A stretch of DNA of 64,000 nt, taken from contig CAMZMU010000040.1 in NCBI GenBank assembly GCA_947311845.1, forward strand, positions 60,571,901 to 60,635,900. The letters are read 5' to 3'. Shown in pieces: positions 23,538-34,717 of this stretch. The DNA is from Poa pratensis (lineage: Eukaryota; Streptophyta; Magnoliopsida; Poales; Poaceae). Below the pieces are notes generated by a model that made no database searches, had not been told where the DNA came from, and saw nothing but the letters and a program-made list of their open reading frames with translations. How positions within the stretch are numbered: the first letter of the stretch is position 1; every line of letters begins with the position of its first letter. The position numbers and the translations under genes were made by a program.

Positions 23538-23698
23538 TTTGAAAAACAAAATCAAACCGAATTAAACAAGTAACTAATTTTTTTGTGTTTTTGATAAAGA
23601 GAGCAAACAAGACTAAATAAAAATAAACTAAGCAAGACAAATAACAAAGTAAAGAGATTGGGTGTGAGAGACTCCCCTTGCAGAAGCAATTCGGTTTT

Positions 23699-23715
23699 CC
23701 CCGGCAACGGCGCCA
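23699..23715 (-). other. Primer-binding site (Asp-tRNA type)
   Basis: CCCCGGCAACGGCGCCA on the plus strand equals the CCA-tailed 3' end of plant tRNA-Asp, so the minus strand carries the complementary primer site 10 bp from the LTR end at 23726. Confidence 0.9.
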
Positions 23716-23725
23716 GAAAACGTGT

Positions 23726-25367
23726 TGCTAGCGCTAAGTTGACGAGGGAATATCTCCCCGGCAACAGCCAGAAACAATGCTTGTACGTCACACGTCAGTT
23801 GGGAACCCCAAGAGGAAGGTATGATGAGTGCAGCAGCAAGTTTTCCCTCAGTATGAAACCAAGGTTTAATCGAACCAGTAGGAAAACGAGGTTGCTTCGA
23901 AGGTGTTGGTGAAGGAGTGTAGTGCGGCGCAACACCAGGGATTCCGGTGCCAACGTGGAACCTGCACAACACAATCAAATTACTTTGCCCCAACTTAACA
24001 GTGAGGTTGTCAATCTCACCGGCTTGCTGAAAACAAAGGGTTAAACGTATCGAATGGAAGATGATGTTTGTTTGCATAAAACAGTAGAGAACAATGATTG
24101 CAGTAGATTGTATTTCAGATGTAAAAGAATGGACCGGGGTCCACAGTTCACTAGTGGTGTCTCTCCAATAAGATAACTAACATGCTGGGTAAACAAATTA
24201 CAGCTGGGCAATTGACAATTGATAAGTGCATATAACATGCATGTGTGAGTTGTGGTGTCTACTATGAGATTCATTTGGGCATTACGACAAAGTACATAGA
24301 CCGCTATCCAGCATGCATCTATGCCTAAATAGTCCACTTTCCGGTTAACATCCGTACCCCTTCCAGTATTAAGTTGCAAGCAACAGACAATTGCATTAAG
24401 TAATGTGCGTAATGTAAACAATACATTCATCCTTGAATAAAGCATTGCTGTTTTACCCCTAGTGGCAACAACACATCTACAACCTTAGAACTTGCTGTCA
24501 CTATCCCAGGTTAAATAGAGGTTGAACCCAACTATCATGCATAAATACCCCCTCTTGGAGTCACAAGTATTCACTTGGCCAAGGCTTCAACAAGTAACGG
24601 AGAGCATGCAAGATCACAAATGACATAGACATGATAATATAATATTCAGCTCCACATAGGTATCAATATAAGTCAGATCCCAGCAAACACAACATGTAGC
24701 ATTACAATAAGATGATCTTGATCATGATAGGCAGCTCACAAGATCTAAACATGATGGCACAAGTGGAGAAGACAACCATCTAGCTACTGCTATGGACCCA
24801 TAGTCCAAGGATGAACTACTCACGCATCACTCCGGAGGCGGGCATGGCGATGTAGAGCCCTCCGGTGATGATTCCCCTCTCCGGCAGGGTGCCGGGAAGA
24901 GCTTCAGAACCCCCCGAGTTAGGGTTGACGACGGCGGCGGCAGCGAATATGTTCTGGATGAAAGGCTCGGTGTTTTAGGGTTTTCACGTCTCGGGGAATA
25001 AATAGGCGAAGGGGCGATGTCGGCGGACCCCCGAGGGGCCCAAACCACAGGCGGCGCGGTGGGCCCCTGCCGCGCCGCCAGGTGGTTTGGCCACCTCGTG
25101 GCTCTTCGTCTCTCCTTCGGACTCCGTGTACGTGTTGGAAAAATAGGGACTTGGCCTTTTGTTTCGTGCAATTCCGAGAATATTTCCAGAAGTAACTTTC
25201 TGAAACCAAAAACAGCAGAAAACAGGGAACTGGCACTGTGGCATCTTGTTAATAGGTTAGTCCCAGAAAATGCATAAAAGTGATATGAAGTGTATATAAA
25301 ACATGTAGCAAATGGTATAATATAAGCATGGAACAGCAGAAATTATGGATACGTTGGAGACGTATCA
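23726..25367 (-). repeat. 5' LTR (element sense) of the Gypsy-like element
   Basis: It matches 18522-20165 almost base for base. Differences seen: a 3-bp loss in the internal primer-site relic (23756-23770), one-base indels near 23890 and 24060, and single substitutions near 24250 and 25134. Confidence 0.93.
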
Positions 25368-25372
25368 GTATC

Positions 25373-27034
25373 GTCAATCATGTGTTGATTTGGGTTTTTG
25401 ATATAATTTGGACAATTCTCTTTCTTGTCACACTTGTGTGTGCTTTCTTAATTTAATTGGCGTTTTGTCCAATTTGTATCCCGTTTGGTTTTTGGAAGTC
25501 TTGTGTATGCATATTTACTATATGTATATCTTATGGCATGCTTACTTTCGTTGATCCAACATATAGGATAAACCCCATCAAATCCTAAATTGCTAAGATG
25601 TGCATGAAATTCAATTTCATATCAATATGCACATATTTATGTGGAGTTTGTCCTATGTATTGTAGTTGCTCTAACTACTTTGGACCCAATGAGTTTGGGT
25701 ACCATTTGTACTTGAATTTGTTTTAGGTACTTTGGAGATGCATTGGAAGCTTGTCTCATTTACAAGGAAGGTGTTATCACCATGTGCTTATTGGAGCCAA
25801 GCTCGGATGATCGTGAACTCTTATCTTCTACATCACCAATGCTATCTCGATAACAAGTATCTACCTCATGCATATTCTTCTAGCTTTCAACCTCTTATAG
25901 GTTGTATCTTGGCATGAATTTCTTTTGTTGCAATTCATTTGGTTGTTGCAAAATAACTTTATTGCAAATGTGGGCAAGCCGGGATGATTACATATCAAAG
26001 GGAATATATATATATATATATCATGTTAATGATTCACCAATCCCAAATATGTTAATCTAGCACTTTCTACTCTATGTCTCGCATATGCAATATTGATGTT
26101 TCTTCAAAATCATTTGCCTTTTGCGATACTTGTTATCTTTCTCGGAGCATCCCATTTTTCACCTTATCCCTTGTAGATATCTTTGATGGTATGATGAGTA
26201 TGTGTTGGAAGTTTATCTATATCCCTTTAAGATAAAATTGAGCTTTGTGCTATGTCTTTAAGCAAAGATCTTATTGGTATATATATACGACTTCCTCTTG
26301 GATATCATGTTCTTTACCTTTGTACCTATTTTGTGTGTACATGTTTATTTGTGGACTTATATCTTCGTGATTGGTGTCTACTTAGAAACTTATACACATG
26401 AGAGTAGTAACATCTTTAATTGGTATTCCAATTCTTTAGTGACCACCTCTTATTGCTTTTGATTCTTCGGTGGTTTCTAAAAGGCACAAGCTTTGTTTTT
26501 CATTTGGTATACTTTTGCATCTTAATAAGCTTGTGGACCTATTTGCTACTCTTTTGTTCGTGTTCAAAATTATCTAGGAGGGAGTGAGGATTCCATGTTG
26601 TGCACTCGATATTGCTTTGCAAATCCTACTTTGTGCACGTACCTTGGGGAGTTCCCTCTTGTTGTTTAGAACATTGTTTTTCGGATCCTTTGATTGGTTA
26701 CTTCTTTTGTCGAGGTATCTTTCAATTTGTTTTTCTTTTGCAATCTTTTGGATCCTCAATATAGTTTGATCTCCTTTCCAACTATTCGTCATTGGATATG
26801 TGCATTTGATTTCACTCATATTATGAGAAATGCACACATTATGGGGGAGCTCTTACTATATTGGCCTTCTAAATTTTTCCTCCCATTCCGGCAATCGATG
26901 CCAATGGGGGAGAAGTTTAGAGGGTTTAAGGGAATATGGTTTTGCTCTTTGTTCTCTTACATCCTTGCTTATTGTGTTGCATGGTTGCTTAATTCATTAT
27001 ATAAACCCTCGTAAAAGGGATTGTCATCAATTAC
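25373..27034 (+). other. Non-coding internal region of the Sirevirus-like element, right part
   Basis: T-rich sequence continuing the left part after the nested insertion. It holds a (TA)n run near 26008-26022 and GGGGGAG polypurine-like motifs at 26843 and 26906. No pol or env frame was found. Confidence 0.6.
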
Positions 27035-27049
27035 CAAAATGGGGGAGAT
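27035..27049 (+). other. Polypurine tract of the Sirevirus-like element
   Basis: CAAAATGGGGGAGAT abuts the first base of the 3' LTR (27050). This is the primer for plus-strand DNA synthesis. Confidence 0.88.
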
Positions 27050-29366
27050 TGAAAGGGCATGTGTTGCCCCATGCGTGGTTTTGGTAATTAATGACAATCC
27101 TTATGGACTAATGTTTGCATTGAGATATACTTGTAGATCTTGTCCATAGGAAAAGATTGGCGTTCATGTGTTGGACTCTAGAAGATTACATGATGACCAA
27201 TGCTCTATTCAAGGGTTTATATGAAGAATGGTCATGTGAAGAGTTGAGCTTATTGCAAGCATGACTTGGAAAAGAAGATTGAGTGAACTTCATGTTATCT
27301 CCAAGCCATCATACATATCAAGATAAGAAGATAAAGTACAAGTGGATTCATGAAGACGAAGATTAGCAAGGCTCTCCCATCATGGTGTATGGGGGAGCAT
27401 TTGGGGCTCTCCCATCATGGTGTATGGGGGAGCATTTGGAGAAGTCTTCATCAAGCATGTGCTAGCAAGCATAATCAAGAAAGGTGTTCCAACTTGAGGG
27501 AGTCAAGATCGTCATCATCTAGCTCAAGTGGAATGCTCAAGGCAAAGATATGATCTTGATAGGGTTTCCATTTTACCGGTCTCATAGTGTTAGTGGGAGA
27601 CCGGGTTATAGGATAGACGGCGTACTATCAAGAGGGGCTCTCAAGTGAGTAACTTGATCGCATCTTTGTGGAGAGCTCAAACCTTTGCATACTTGGCATA
27701 TCATTCTTTCTTGGTTCTTATTTGGCTTTTATCCATGTGAGAATTTAGAGCTTGTGTTCATCTCCATACCAAGCTCTAGTTCATCAAAAACGGATTTCAT
27801 TTGAATATATTGTGGTGTTTTTGATGTTGGAGGTTTTACCGGTCCGTCTCTTTGTAGAGAGGTCAAACTCTCCTCTTGTGTTCTCCTCCTCACATGATGT
27901 ACTATGATGTGCATATGCTTAATCTTGTAGAGGTTGTGAGTATCTTCTAACAAGCCCGAGATCATAGAAAACGGAGTCCGGATGAGAAACATATTGCGGT
28001 TTTGGTTTGGAGGTTTTATCGGTTGTTCCTTTATCGAGAGGTCTAACCTTTCCCCATTTGGTTTTATCCTCCATTGTTGGACTATGATGTTTCTCTGCAT
28101 GATCTTATTGTGCTTTTCGTTACGATTCCAACGAGCCCAAGATCATCGAAATCAGAGTCCGGATGAAAAATATATTGCAGTTTTCGTATCTCTGTTTCTG
28201 TCAACCGGAATATCCTGGGGACGGAATATCCGGGGTCGGGGGCCGGATATTCCGGCCCTAAAAAGTGTTTTTACCTCGTTTCGAGCCCCGAGTGCGTGCC
28301 TCTGGTAAAATCGGACATTTGGGCCGGACCTTTTGGTTTCTAGGCCGGATATTCCGGCCCCAACTTGGACCGGAATATCCGGTCCCCTGTTTCTCCAACG
28401 GACAGATTTTTGGGAGGGGTATAAATACCCCTCCACCTACCTCCAGCTCTTTAGCTCGCCCAGAATTTCTTCCCCTCCATTGTTGCAAGCTCATTTCTTC
28501 GATTACTCCCAATCCCTCCACCCAAACTCGTTGATCTTTGGAGGATTGAAGGAGGAGACATAGATCTACATTTCCACCAAGCCGTTTCTCCTCTAAGTGA
28601 GGGGAACTCTTTCGATCTAGTTCTTGAAGTTCCATTTGTTGTGTTCTTCGTTTTTCTTCCTCTCTTCTCCCCCCATAAGCATTAGTTGCTTGTGGTGGGA
28701 TTTGAGAGTGAAGGATTTGAGCACTTGTGCTCTTGCCATTGCTTTGTGCATCGGTTTGTGCTCTCCATGAGAATTCGTGGAAGTTGAAAGCTTGTGAACT
28801 TGTTACTCTTGGGTCTTTGGACCTAGACGCCCGTATGGTGGTTGAGACCCATGGTGGTCACTTGTAGCCGTTCGGGAGCCCCCAATCCCGTTGTGGGTTG
28901 TGCCCCGGATTGTTGTTGAAAGGCTCGGATTCCGCCTCGAAGGAATTCGATAGTAGAAGGTGAACCAAACCTTTGTGGTGCGGTTCATCGGAGAAGAAGG
29001 TGAAACCTTTGTGTTTGTTGAACCATTGTGTTGGTTCACACCTCTCCAACGAGACGTACTCCCCTAAAAAGGAGGAACTCGGGAATACATCCTCGTCTCC
29101 GCGTGCCTCGGTTATTTCTATACCCGAGCTCTTTACTTATGCACTTTACATTGTGATAGCCTTCGTGCTTGAAGTATTCTATTGCTATCACCTTGTTGCT
29201 TGTCTTGCCTAGCATAAGTTGTTGGTGCACATAGGAGAACCTAGTTTATTTAGGTTGTTGGCTTGTTAATTTAAACACCTAGTTTTATTTCGCAATTAGC
29301 AAGACTAAACCGGAAACGTTTTATTCGCCTATTCACCCCCCTCTAGGCGACATCCGTGTCCTTTCA
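27050..29366 (+). repeat. 3' LTR of the Sirevirus-like element
   Basis: It corresponds to 12141-14507 with scattered substitutions and the two length differences described for the 5' LTR. TATAAATA is at 28420-28427 with the palindromic CCGGATATTCCGG motifs upstream (28205-28385). Confidence 0.92.
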
Positions 29367-29457
29367 GCTAGCTAAGTTCGCGCATCTCTTTAATTCTAAT
29401 TTCAATACCATTATACCATGCTTGATTATTATTTGATTGAATCCTATTCTCGTAAAG

Positions 29458-29816
29458 ACCTGCGATATGCAGCCACCGGGGACCAATTTGTGTAGATATT
29501 TCGTTTGTGAGTGGATTCGCCAGGAGGTCAGCGAGCGGAACCGAGCGATATCTGCAGAAGTACGTGAACAAATATATTCATAATTCTATTTTATTACCAT
29601 CAATTGTGTTGAGTGTCATTCATAATTTTTTTTATGATGATTGATATTCATATTGATCTCCTTCTTTTATAGTTGTGGGCTCACCGGAGGAACATGCAAC
29701 TAAAGGAGCGCTTTCAAGCAATTCAAGAGGAAATTGCGGAATTTTTGCTGGACCATGTCATAAATCAAAGGGAAAATACAATGGCACGTACTACTTACAT
29801 TGAGTCCCGGTTATGA
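29458..29816 (+). pseudogene. CACTA Ulp1-like gene, 3' exons
   Basis: The exon at 29458-29559 continues the gene cut by the retrotransposon. It encodes CDMQPPGTNLCRYFVCEWIR, the catalytic-Cys segment of C48 Ulp1-like peptidases (Cys in NLC, preceded by the Gln-containing PPGT turn). Donor GTACGTG follows, and the last exon from 29673 (WAHRRNMQLKERFQAIQEE) ends at TGA 29814-29816. These exons fit the 5' part at 10353-12122, so the retrotransposon occupies an intron now more than 17 kb long. Confidence 0.7.
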
Positions 29817-30260
29817 TCTCCATGTAATCGAATAGACGGGCTCTAGTCCGATGTTATGAGATCTCCATGTAATCGAATAGACTGGCTCTAGTCCCGGTTG
29901 TGATCTCCATGTAATAAAGTATATTTTTATTAGATATTTATTTATTTTATGAACATTTTAATAGGCTATATGTATTTTTCTGATTTTTAATTAATTAACC
30001 ATATATTTTGTAAGATTGATCATAGTTTTAAATATACATAAGGCGGGAATACAAAAAATCCAGAGGCTGGCACGTGTGGTGCTCTTTTGTCCCGGTTCGT
30101 ATTAGGTTCTCGACCACGCGCACAGGCAGCGGCCACGTGTGTAGCCTTTCGTTCCGGTTCGTAACTGACCCGGAACTAGAGGGGGGGCTCTAGTCCCGAT
30201 TTGGGGGTCCGGGTGGTAAGCCGGTATTAGAGGGCCTTACCACCCTTGTTTCTACAAGTG
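29817..30260. repeat. CACTA 3' subterminal repeats and terminus
   Basis: Copies of CTAGTCCCGG/CTAGTCCCGATT and CCCGGTTCGTA motifs occur at about 29845-29900 and 30090-30235. They end in the terminal inverted repeat (complement CACTTGTAGAAACAAGG). Confidence 0.85.
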
Positions 30261-30263
30261 TGT

Positions 30264-30972
30264 CTTTTGCAATGGAAGAAAAATATGTGGCTTGTACATG
30301 GGACAGTTGGTCCATCTAAAAAACTCAAGATGTAACAAAGATTGTTATGCTTGTCTTGGAAATGTTTGTGTAGCCATCCATTAACCGAACAGTCTCATAT
30401 TCACATGCATATGCTCATACGCCCACTCCTGTCCAGTCCTCACATTGTATCCTGCTTGCCCCACTAAGATTGCATCAATAAAAACACAATCATATTGTAG
30501 CGCGGCTGCGTCCCAAATCAAAACACCCAAAGATGCACCACACAGCCTGGCCTGTGCGACAACGCTAGGCAGGCAGCGAGGCGAAGCTCGCTAATCCGTC
30601 TAGTAAGTTTGAAACTGCACAACAGCATAAGCAGCTGCAAAGGCAACAGAAATCAAACAGAAACAAAAATGTTCCACTAAAATGTAACATGATAAGCTTG
30701 GTCACATAACAACATAAACTTGAAGCATCTTCGGATTAAGAACGACACCACACAGTGATAATGGGAAAACAATGCATTCACCGCGGGTGGAAATTTTCAT
30801 TCGAGGAATAGAGTTCATGAAAAGGCGAGTGGGCAGTACGCGCCAATAGCTGCGCACTGTCAATGAAAACTGCAAAATGGTATACACTGACTTTAGTCCC
30901 TTTTATTAGGACTTCAAAAACCTAGAGAAGAAACTTTGGCTCCATGGTGGAAGTAAGACATCCGATCCAACT
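30264..30972 (-). other. Probable 3' UTR and spacer of the small mitochondrial-type gene
   Basis: Non-coding. The stretch nearest the stop codon (about 30660-30972) is probably 3' UTR of the minus-strand gene. Nothing else is recognised to the CACTA target duplication. Confidence 0.45.
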
Positions 30973-31291
30973 TCAGTCCTTGACGATGAAGTTCTGGCGG
31001 CTGATGGGGTTCATGATGACCGGCGGTCCAGCAGTACGAGGCCATGCCTGGAGCCTGGCGTCTGTGGCCTGCTGCCACTCCTTGTCGGTGGCAGTTTTGC
31101 AAACGGTGCCTGTTTCCAAAGGAAGAAGCAGTTTCAGATATAAACTTACAACTTAAGCACATGCAATGCTACAGGTACCCTGTGTAACGATACTCACCCC
31201 CAAAGATCTTCTTGTCAGAAACAATCGTGTCGCAGACATACGCAACGCCAATAGATCCAACCAGGGCACCGACAATGTATTTCGCCGCCAT
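30973..31291 (-). CDS. Small plant mitochondrial (complex I-type) protein, copy 1
   Basis: Coding exons are complement 31291-31198 and 31109-30973, joined at a Gly codon by GT-AG splicing, giving 76 residues. The protein starts MAAKYIVGALVGSIGVAY (a short membrane helix), then DKKIFGG, then a soluble tail with DKEWQQAT, LQAWPRTAGPPVIMNP and SRQNFIVKD. This family is plant-specific; I recall it from mitochondrial complex I proteomics, which I cannot confirm here. An acceptor at TTTGCAG just before the ATG and a donor at 32375 show a 5' UTR intron of about 1.08 kb. A close paralogue lies at 44598-44976 in the opposite orientation with the same exon structure. The frame is intact. Confidence 0.85.
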
Positions 31292-32375
31292 TGTTGCTGC
31301 AAAGCAGCCAGAAAGGATACATATTGTCAAGTCCAGTGAACTGCTATGCAGAAACACATGCGTAAAACTGTGAGAAAACACGGCAAGCTAGAAAACGAGC
31401 ACCCCCACTAACATCAGCTGCTTTCTCAATTGTCATAGTCATCAACAAGAGTGTCATCCGCCATGAGACAAACATAGACCAAGATCAAACGAGTATACAG
31501 GTATACACAAGGTGTACTATCGTGGAAAGGAATGGACATGCATATTAGTGTGTCATGTGCTAGTGAACAGATAAACCACCAACTGTTTGTTGCCACAACA
31601 ATTAGAGAGATTGTGTGCTCTTTTCACCATCCTAAATACACTAGACAACATTCATATCACAACTACGTATTGTTGACCAGCTTGAAAGGAAATATCATAC
31701 ATGTCAAAGTGCAGAAGGCATGGTATATGTCCATGGAAACCACCCACAGATCCACTGGAATATAACATCCATGGTTGAACAATTGCAAAGATGAGATATG
31801 TGCTAGTGTACAGATAAACCAGCCATTCTTTTATTTTTAACGTGAGATAACATCCTACATACACTAGACAGCATTTATGTCCATGACCATATTGAAAGAA
31901 AATACATGCACAAGTGCAGTGATCAGATATGACATCTGTCCAAATGTGTATACTCGAAACAACACAGCCGGCAATAAATCCTGATCTGTGCGTCAAGAAC
32001 CGAATGACTACCCAAGATGGCCAATCCCATATGTAAGATTCCCTATCCAATGGTAAGTGACTTCACAAAAACACGCGGAATGGTAACCGCGGCCTAAATT
32101 TTCGAAAATCAAATGGATAAAACGATTTGCCATACAGTAAAAAGCCAAGCGCTTTACCGATCATGAATGACTATACAGCTAGATCTAATCGACCGGGAAG
32201 GATCCTTTGCGGCGCGTCATATGTATCGTAGGATGATCTAGAGGATCACCGTGCCCTAATTAATCATGAAGCAAAAAAAAAGACCGGCGGATCTCGCTCG
32301 AACGCACGTACGTACGCGATCGAGGTTCCTAGAGAGGGAAATAGGGCGGCGATGGAGGGAGATTGGTGAGAGTAC

Positions 32376-32560
32376 CTGCAATTGGGTTCGCCGCCGGTCG
32401 GGGAGAGGGAGGACGAAGAGAGAGAGGCGCCGCACGCGTGAGGGAAAGAGAGCGAACTCCAGGAGAGAGAATGAACGGAGAGAAATCGTAAAGAAAGGGC
32501 TCCGAGACCCTTGACCGCTTCTCCTCTGGGCTACCTTTGCGTGATGGGCTGGGCCGGGCC
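32376..32560 (-). promoter_or_regulatory. 5' UTR exon and site II promoter of copy 1
   Basis: The non-coding first exon ends at 32376 (donor GTACTC on the minus strand). Upstream, TGGGCT/TGGGCC boxes on the plus strand cluster at 32527-32532, 32545-32550 and 32550-32555. Clustered TGGGCY (site II) elements are typical of plant nuclear genes for mitochondrial and ribosomal proteins. Confidence 0.6.
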
Positions 32561-33439
32561 CGCCGTCATCCCTTCTTCCATTTCCCTCTTCTTTTTCCAG
32601 GCGTGGATATCCGTTATCTTAAAAAAAACTAGTGGTGAGGGGGTCGCCGGATCCATGTATGCGGATAAGTATGTCCTATGTAGTCTGTAGGTTAGGTTTT
32701 CGGCCGCTCGACGTGTCGGCTACGACAAAGGTGACGATGATGATAAAGAAAAATGTTTTAGATTCTCCTTCGATGTGGTGTTTAACTCTGTGCTCGGCGA
32801 GGGATCTGGGTCGTAATCTGTTCAAGCGGGAATGGTGTGACGACGACATCCTTGTGGTAAATTTGTGTCCTCGGACTTCGTCGTTGCGACGATGTTCTCT
32901 CCAGCGTTGTAGCGGAGCTCGGGAGGTTGTCCGGAGTACGTGCATATGGTAGTATGTGTTGGTGATAGCTGAAAGATGGTGAATCTCGTGCTAGGTTCGT
33001 GGTGGGAGGTTGGCAGATTTAGTTTCCTCCTCTGACGTCGATGTGCGAGGTGTCAAGTCTATAGTTCGATGGTGTGTCCGGGTGCTGTCATGGTATGATA
33101 CTTTCAACGGTAATGACTTTGTCTTGGCAAGCTACTTTGAACATCCGTAAAGCTGCAGATCAGTGATGGATCCGCGTCGATGTCTGGTGAAGAGGTGATA
33201 TGTTCACTTTCTATTTGGTGACTGCTACGGTGGTGCTAGGGGAGAGGGACATGTGTTGGTATCTTATTTAGGGTGTCTTCGGTTCGGATTGTATTTTTTG
33301 GTGACTGAGGATTCCTATTGTAAAAGCTAAAGTTGTTCTACGATTTTAGTTCTGTCAGATTGGTGTTTTCTTTATTTTATAAATGATTTATAAATGAGAT
33401 ACCTATTATCAGGAAAACAAAAGTAACACCCACCCCTTG
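32561..33439. other. Intergenic DNA, possibly an old retroposon tail
   Basis: G/T-rich on the plus strand. The frames present match nothing I recognise. The right end (33290-33420) is T-rich with TTTATAAATGATTTATAAATGA, which could be the 3' end of a decayed non-LTR element; this is weak. Confidence 0.3.
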
Positions 33440-33442
33440 TAA

Positions 33443-34295
33443 GAGCATCTCTAACAGAGCCCTTAAAACGCGAAAAACCCTTAAAAGTCCGGTGACTTTA
33501 CGGGTCGAGCCCGGTTTTGTGGCCAGAGCAGCCTGTAAAAGTTTGCGAAACTGTAAACCTTTTAAAGGCCCCCTCAAACGCGAGCCTCGAACCTGTGTCT
33601 TTACAGATTTGAGGGCGATATACAGGCCACGAACTGGCCGGAATTCTTCGTCCTCTCCCCACGCCGCCGTCCGTACCAAATACTCCAGCCGTCGATTCCT
33701 CGCGTCTCCGGTAAAATCTTGCACTGCCGTTCAAAGATTCACAGTCGCCGCTCGAGATACGACCGTGCAGGCGAAAGCCGGCTCCATACGTGCCGGAGCG
33801 AGCTCGACCGGAACGACGGAGGACCAGAACGAGCTCGACCGGAACGACGAGGTCAGTGTTGGCCGCTGACAGCACCGAGGGGCTTCGTGCGTGCGCGGGA
33901 AGTTAGCTAGCTGAGCTCCTGATGGATCGATTGGGCTTCGTGCGTGTGCCGGCAGCTAGCTGAGCTCCGGATGGATGGATCGATTGATGCACCGCAGCTA
34001 GCTAGTTGAGCTCTTTTGGATCGATCGATAGCTAGACCAGTCACGCACACGCGCAGCACGACGGCGGCTGTTGTACGCATTGGTCTATGAATTGGTGGAG
34101 TGTAGCATACGAAGGATTGGGGAATGTATGAGGATGAAGAAGACTACAAAGAATATTTCGGGAATATTCTGTTTTACAGTTCGGCTATACGGTTTCTGCT
34201 ATGGCGCGACTCGTTTTGGACCAAAAAATGCGAGATTCGCAGACCGTAAAATGGTTTTAAGGTTTCGCGGTTTGAGGGCTCTCTTAGAGATGCTC
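33443..34295. mobile_element. PIF/Harbinger-like TIR element
   Basis: Inverted ends GAGCATCTCTAACAGAGCCC and GGGCTCTCTTAGAGATGCTC are flanked by TAA at 33440-33442 and 34296-34298. A 3-bp TWA duplication is the PIF/Harbinger signature. At 853 bp it is a non-autonomous copy. The inside is GC-rich with short repeats of GCTAGCTGAGCTC and ATGGATCGATTG (33900-34030). Pairing of the subterminal zones extends beyond the first 20 bp. Confidence 0.85.
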
Positions 34296-34298
34296 TAA

Positions 34299-34717
34299 GA
34301 TATCCCATTCGCGTGGGCCCACCGTGTGCCACATGCAGCAGACTCGGATCCGACCGACCGTACGTCCGTGCCCGGCCTCTGTGCGCGCCTCGAACAAGCA
34401 ACCGACGACCCGCCATCCGCCCAACGTCTCCCACCAACGCTCACCGACATGTGGCACCGGCCCCACCGGCAGTGGCCCTACCCGCGTTGTACTCCAAAGC
34501 AACGGGGGGAAAGGTGGAGATGCCGAACTAAAGTAGCAAAGAATAAAAAAAGCTCGGATTTTTTCCGCGGTTGCTTTGCTCGAAGTCGGAGCTGCCGCCG
34601 CCGCCGCCGCTGCACAGTGGTGGTGCTGGAGCCAGCGCGAGGGAATCGCGGCGGGAAGGAGGGGAGGTAGCTAGAGGTCGAGCGGGCGAGGCGTGAGGTG
34701 GCTGGAGGACCGAGGGG
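34299..34717 (+). promoter_or_regulatory. Upstream region of the DUF1218 gene
   Basis: GC-rich sequence with GTGGGCCCACC palindromic boxes near 34312-34323 and a GCCGCCGCCGCCGCC run in the leader (34592-34608). No TATA box was identified. The Harbinger-like element sits immediately upstream. Confidence 0.35.

Larger units (their letters stand above)
18522..25367 (-). mobile_element. Gypsy-like non-autonomous LTR retrotransposon (nested)
   Basis: It is flanked by GTATC at 18517-18521 and 25368-25372. LTRs are 18522-20165 (1644 bp) and 23726-25367 (1642 bp), beginning TGCTAGCGC and ending CGTATCA on the plus strand. The primer-binding site (complement at 23699-23715) and gag orientation show it is transcribed on the minus strand. 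The two LTRs differ by only a handful of bases by eye, so this is the youngest insertion of the nest. Only a gag-like ORF is present; pol is absent. Confidence 0.93.
12141..29366 (+). mobile_element. Sirevirus-like (Maximus-type) Ty1-copia retrotransposon, gag only
   Basis: LTRs of 2367 and 2317 bp begin TGAAAGGGCATG and end GTCCTTTCA. They flank an initiator-Met-tRNA primer-binding site, a gag region with two CCHC zinc knuckles, and a long non-coding internal part with repeated polypurine motifs. No protease, integrase or reverse transcriptase is visible, so the element is non-autonomous. The Sirevirus assignment rests on the large LTRs, LTR palindromes, gag type and multiple polypurine tracts. 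It inserted into an intron of the CACTA Ulp1-like gene and was later hit by a Gypsy-like element at 18522. Confidence 0.85.
7547..30260 (+). mobile_element. CACTA (En/Spm) DNA transposon with nested insertions
   Basis: The left end TACTAGTAGAAACAAGG (ancestral CACTA, first base mutated) and the right end, whose complement reads CACTTGTAGAAACAAGG, form the terminal inverted repeat. The 3-bp target duplication TGT is intact at 7544-7546 and 30261-30263. Both subterminal zones carry many CTAGTCCCGG / CCGGGACTAG motifs. Cargo runs left to right: a 3'-5' exonuclease gene with its own TATA box, an AT-rich tandem repeat, a second palindrome plus TATA box, a small coiled-coil/membrane ORF, and remnants of a transposase-associated and Ulp1-like gene. 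After removing the 17.2-kb retrotransposon nest and one copy of its target duplication, the element is about 5.5 kb. No TNP2 catalytic core (Transposase_21) was seen, so it is probably non-autonomous. Confidence 0.9.

Noticed and set aside
32266..32514. Basic Arg-rich plus-strand frame
   Set aside because: It overlaps the 5' UTR exon of the minus-strand gene and is a purine-rich shadow (GAGAGAG tracts).
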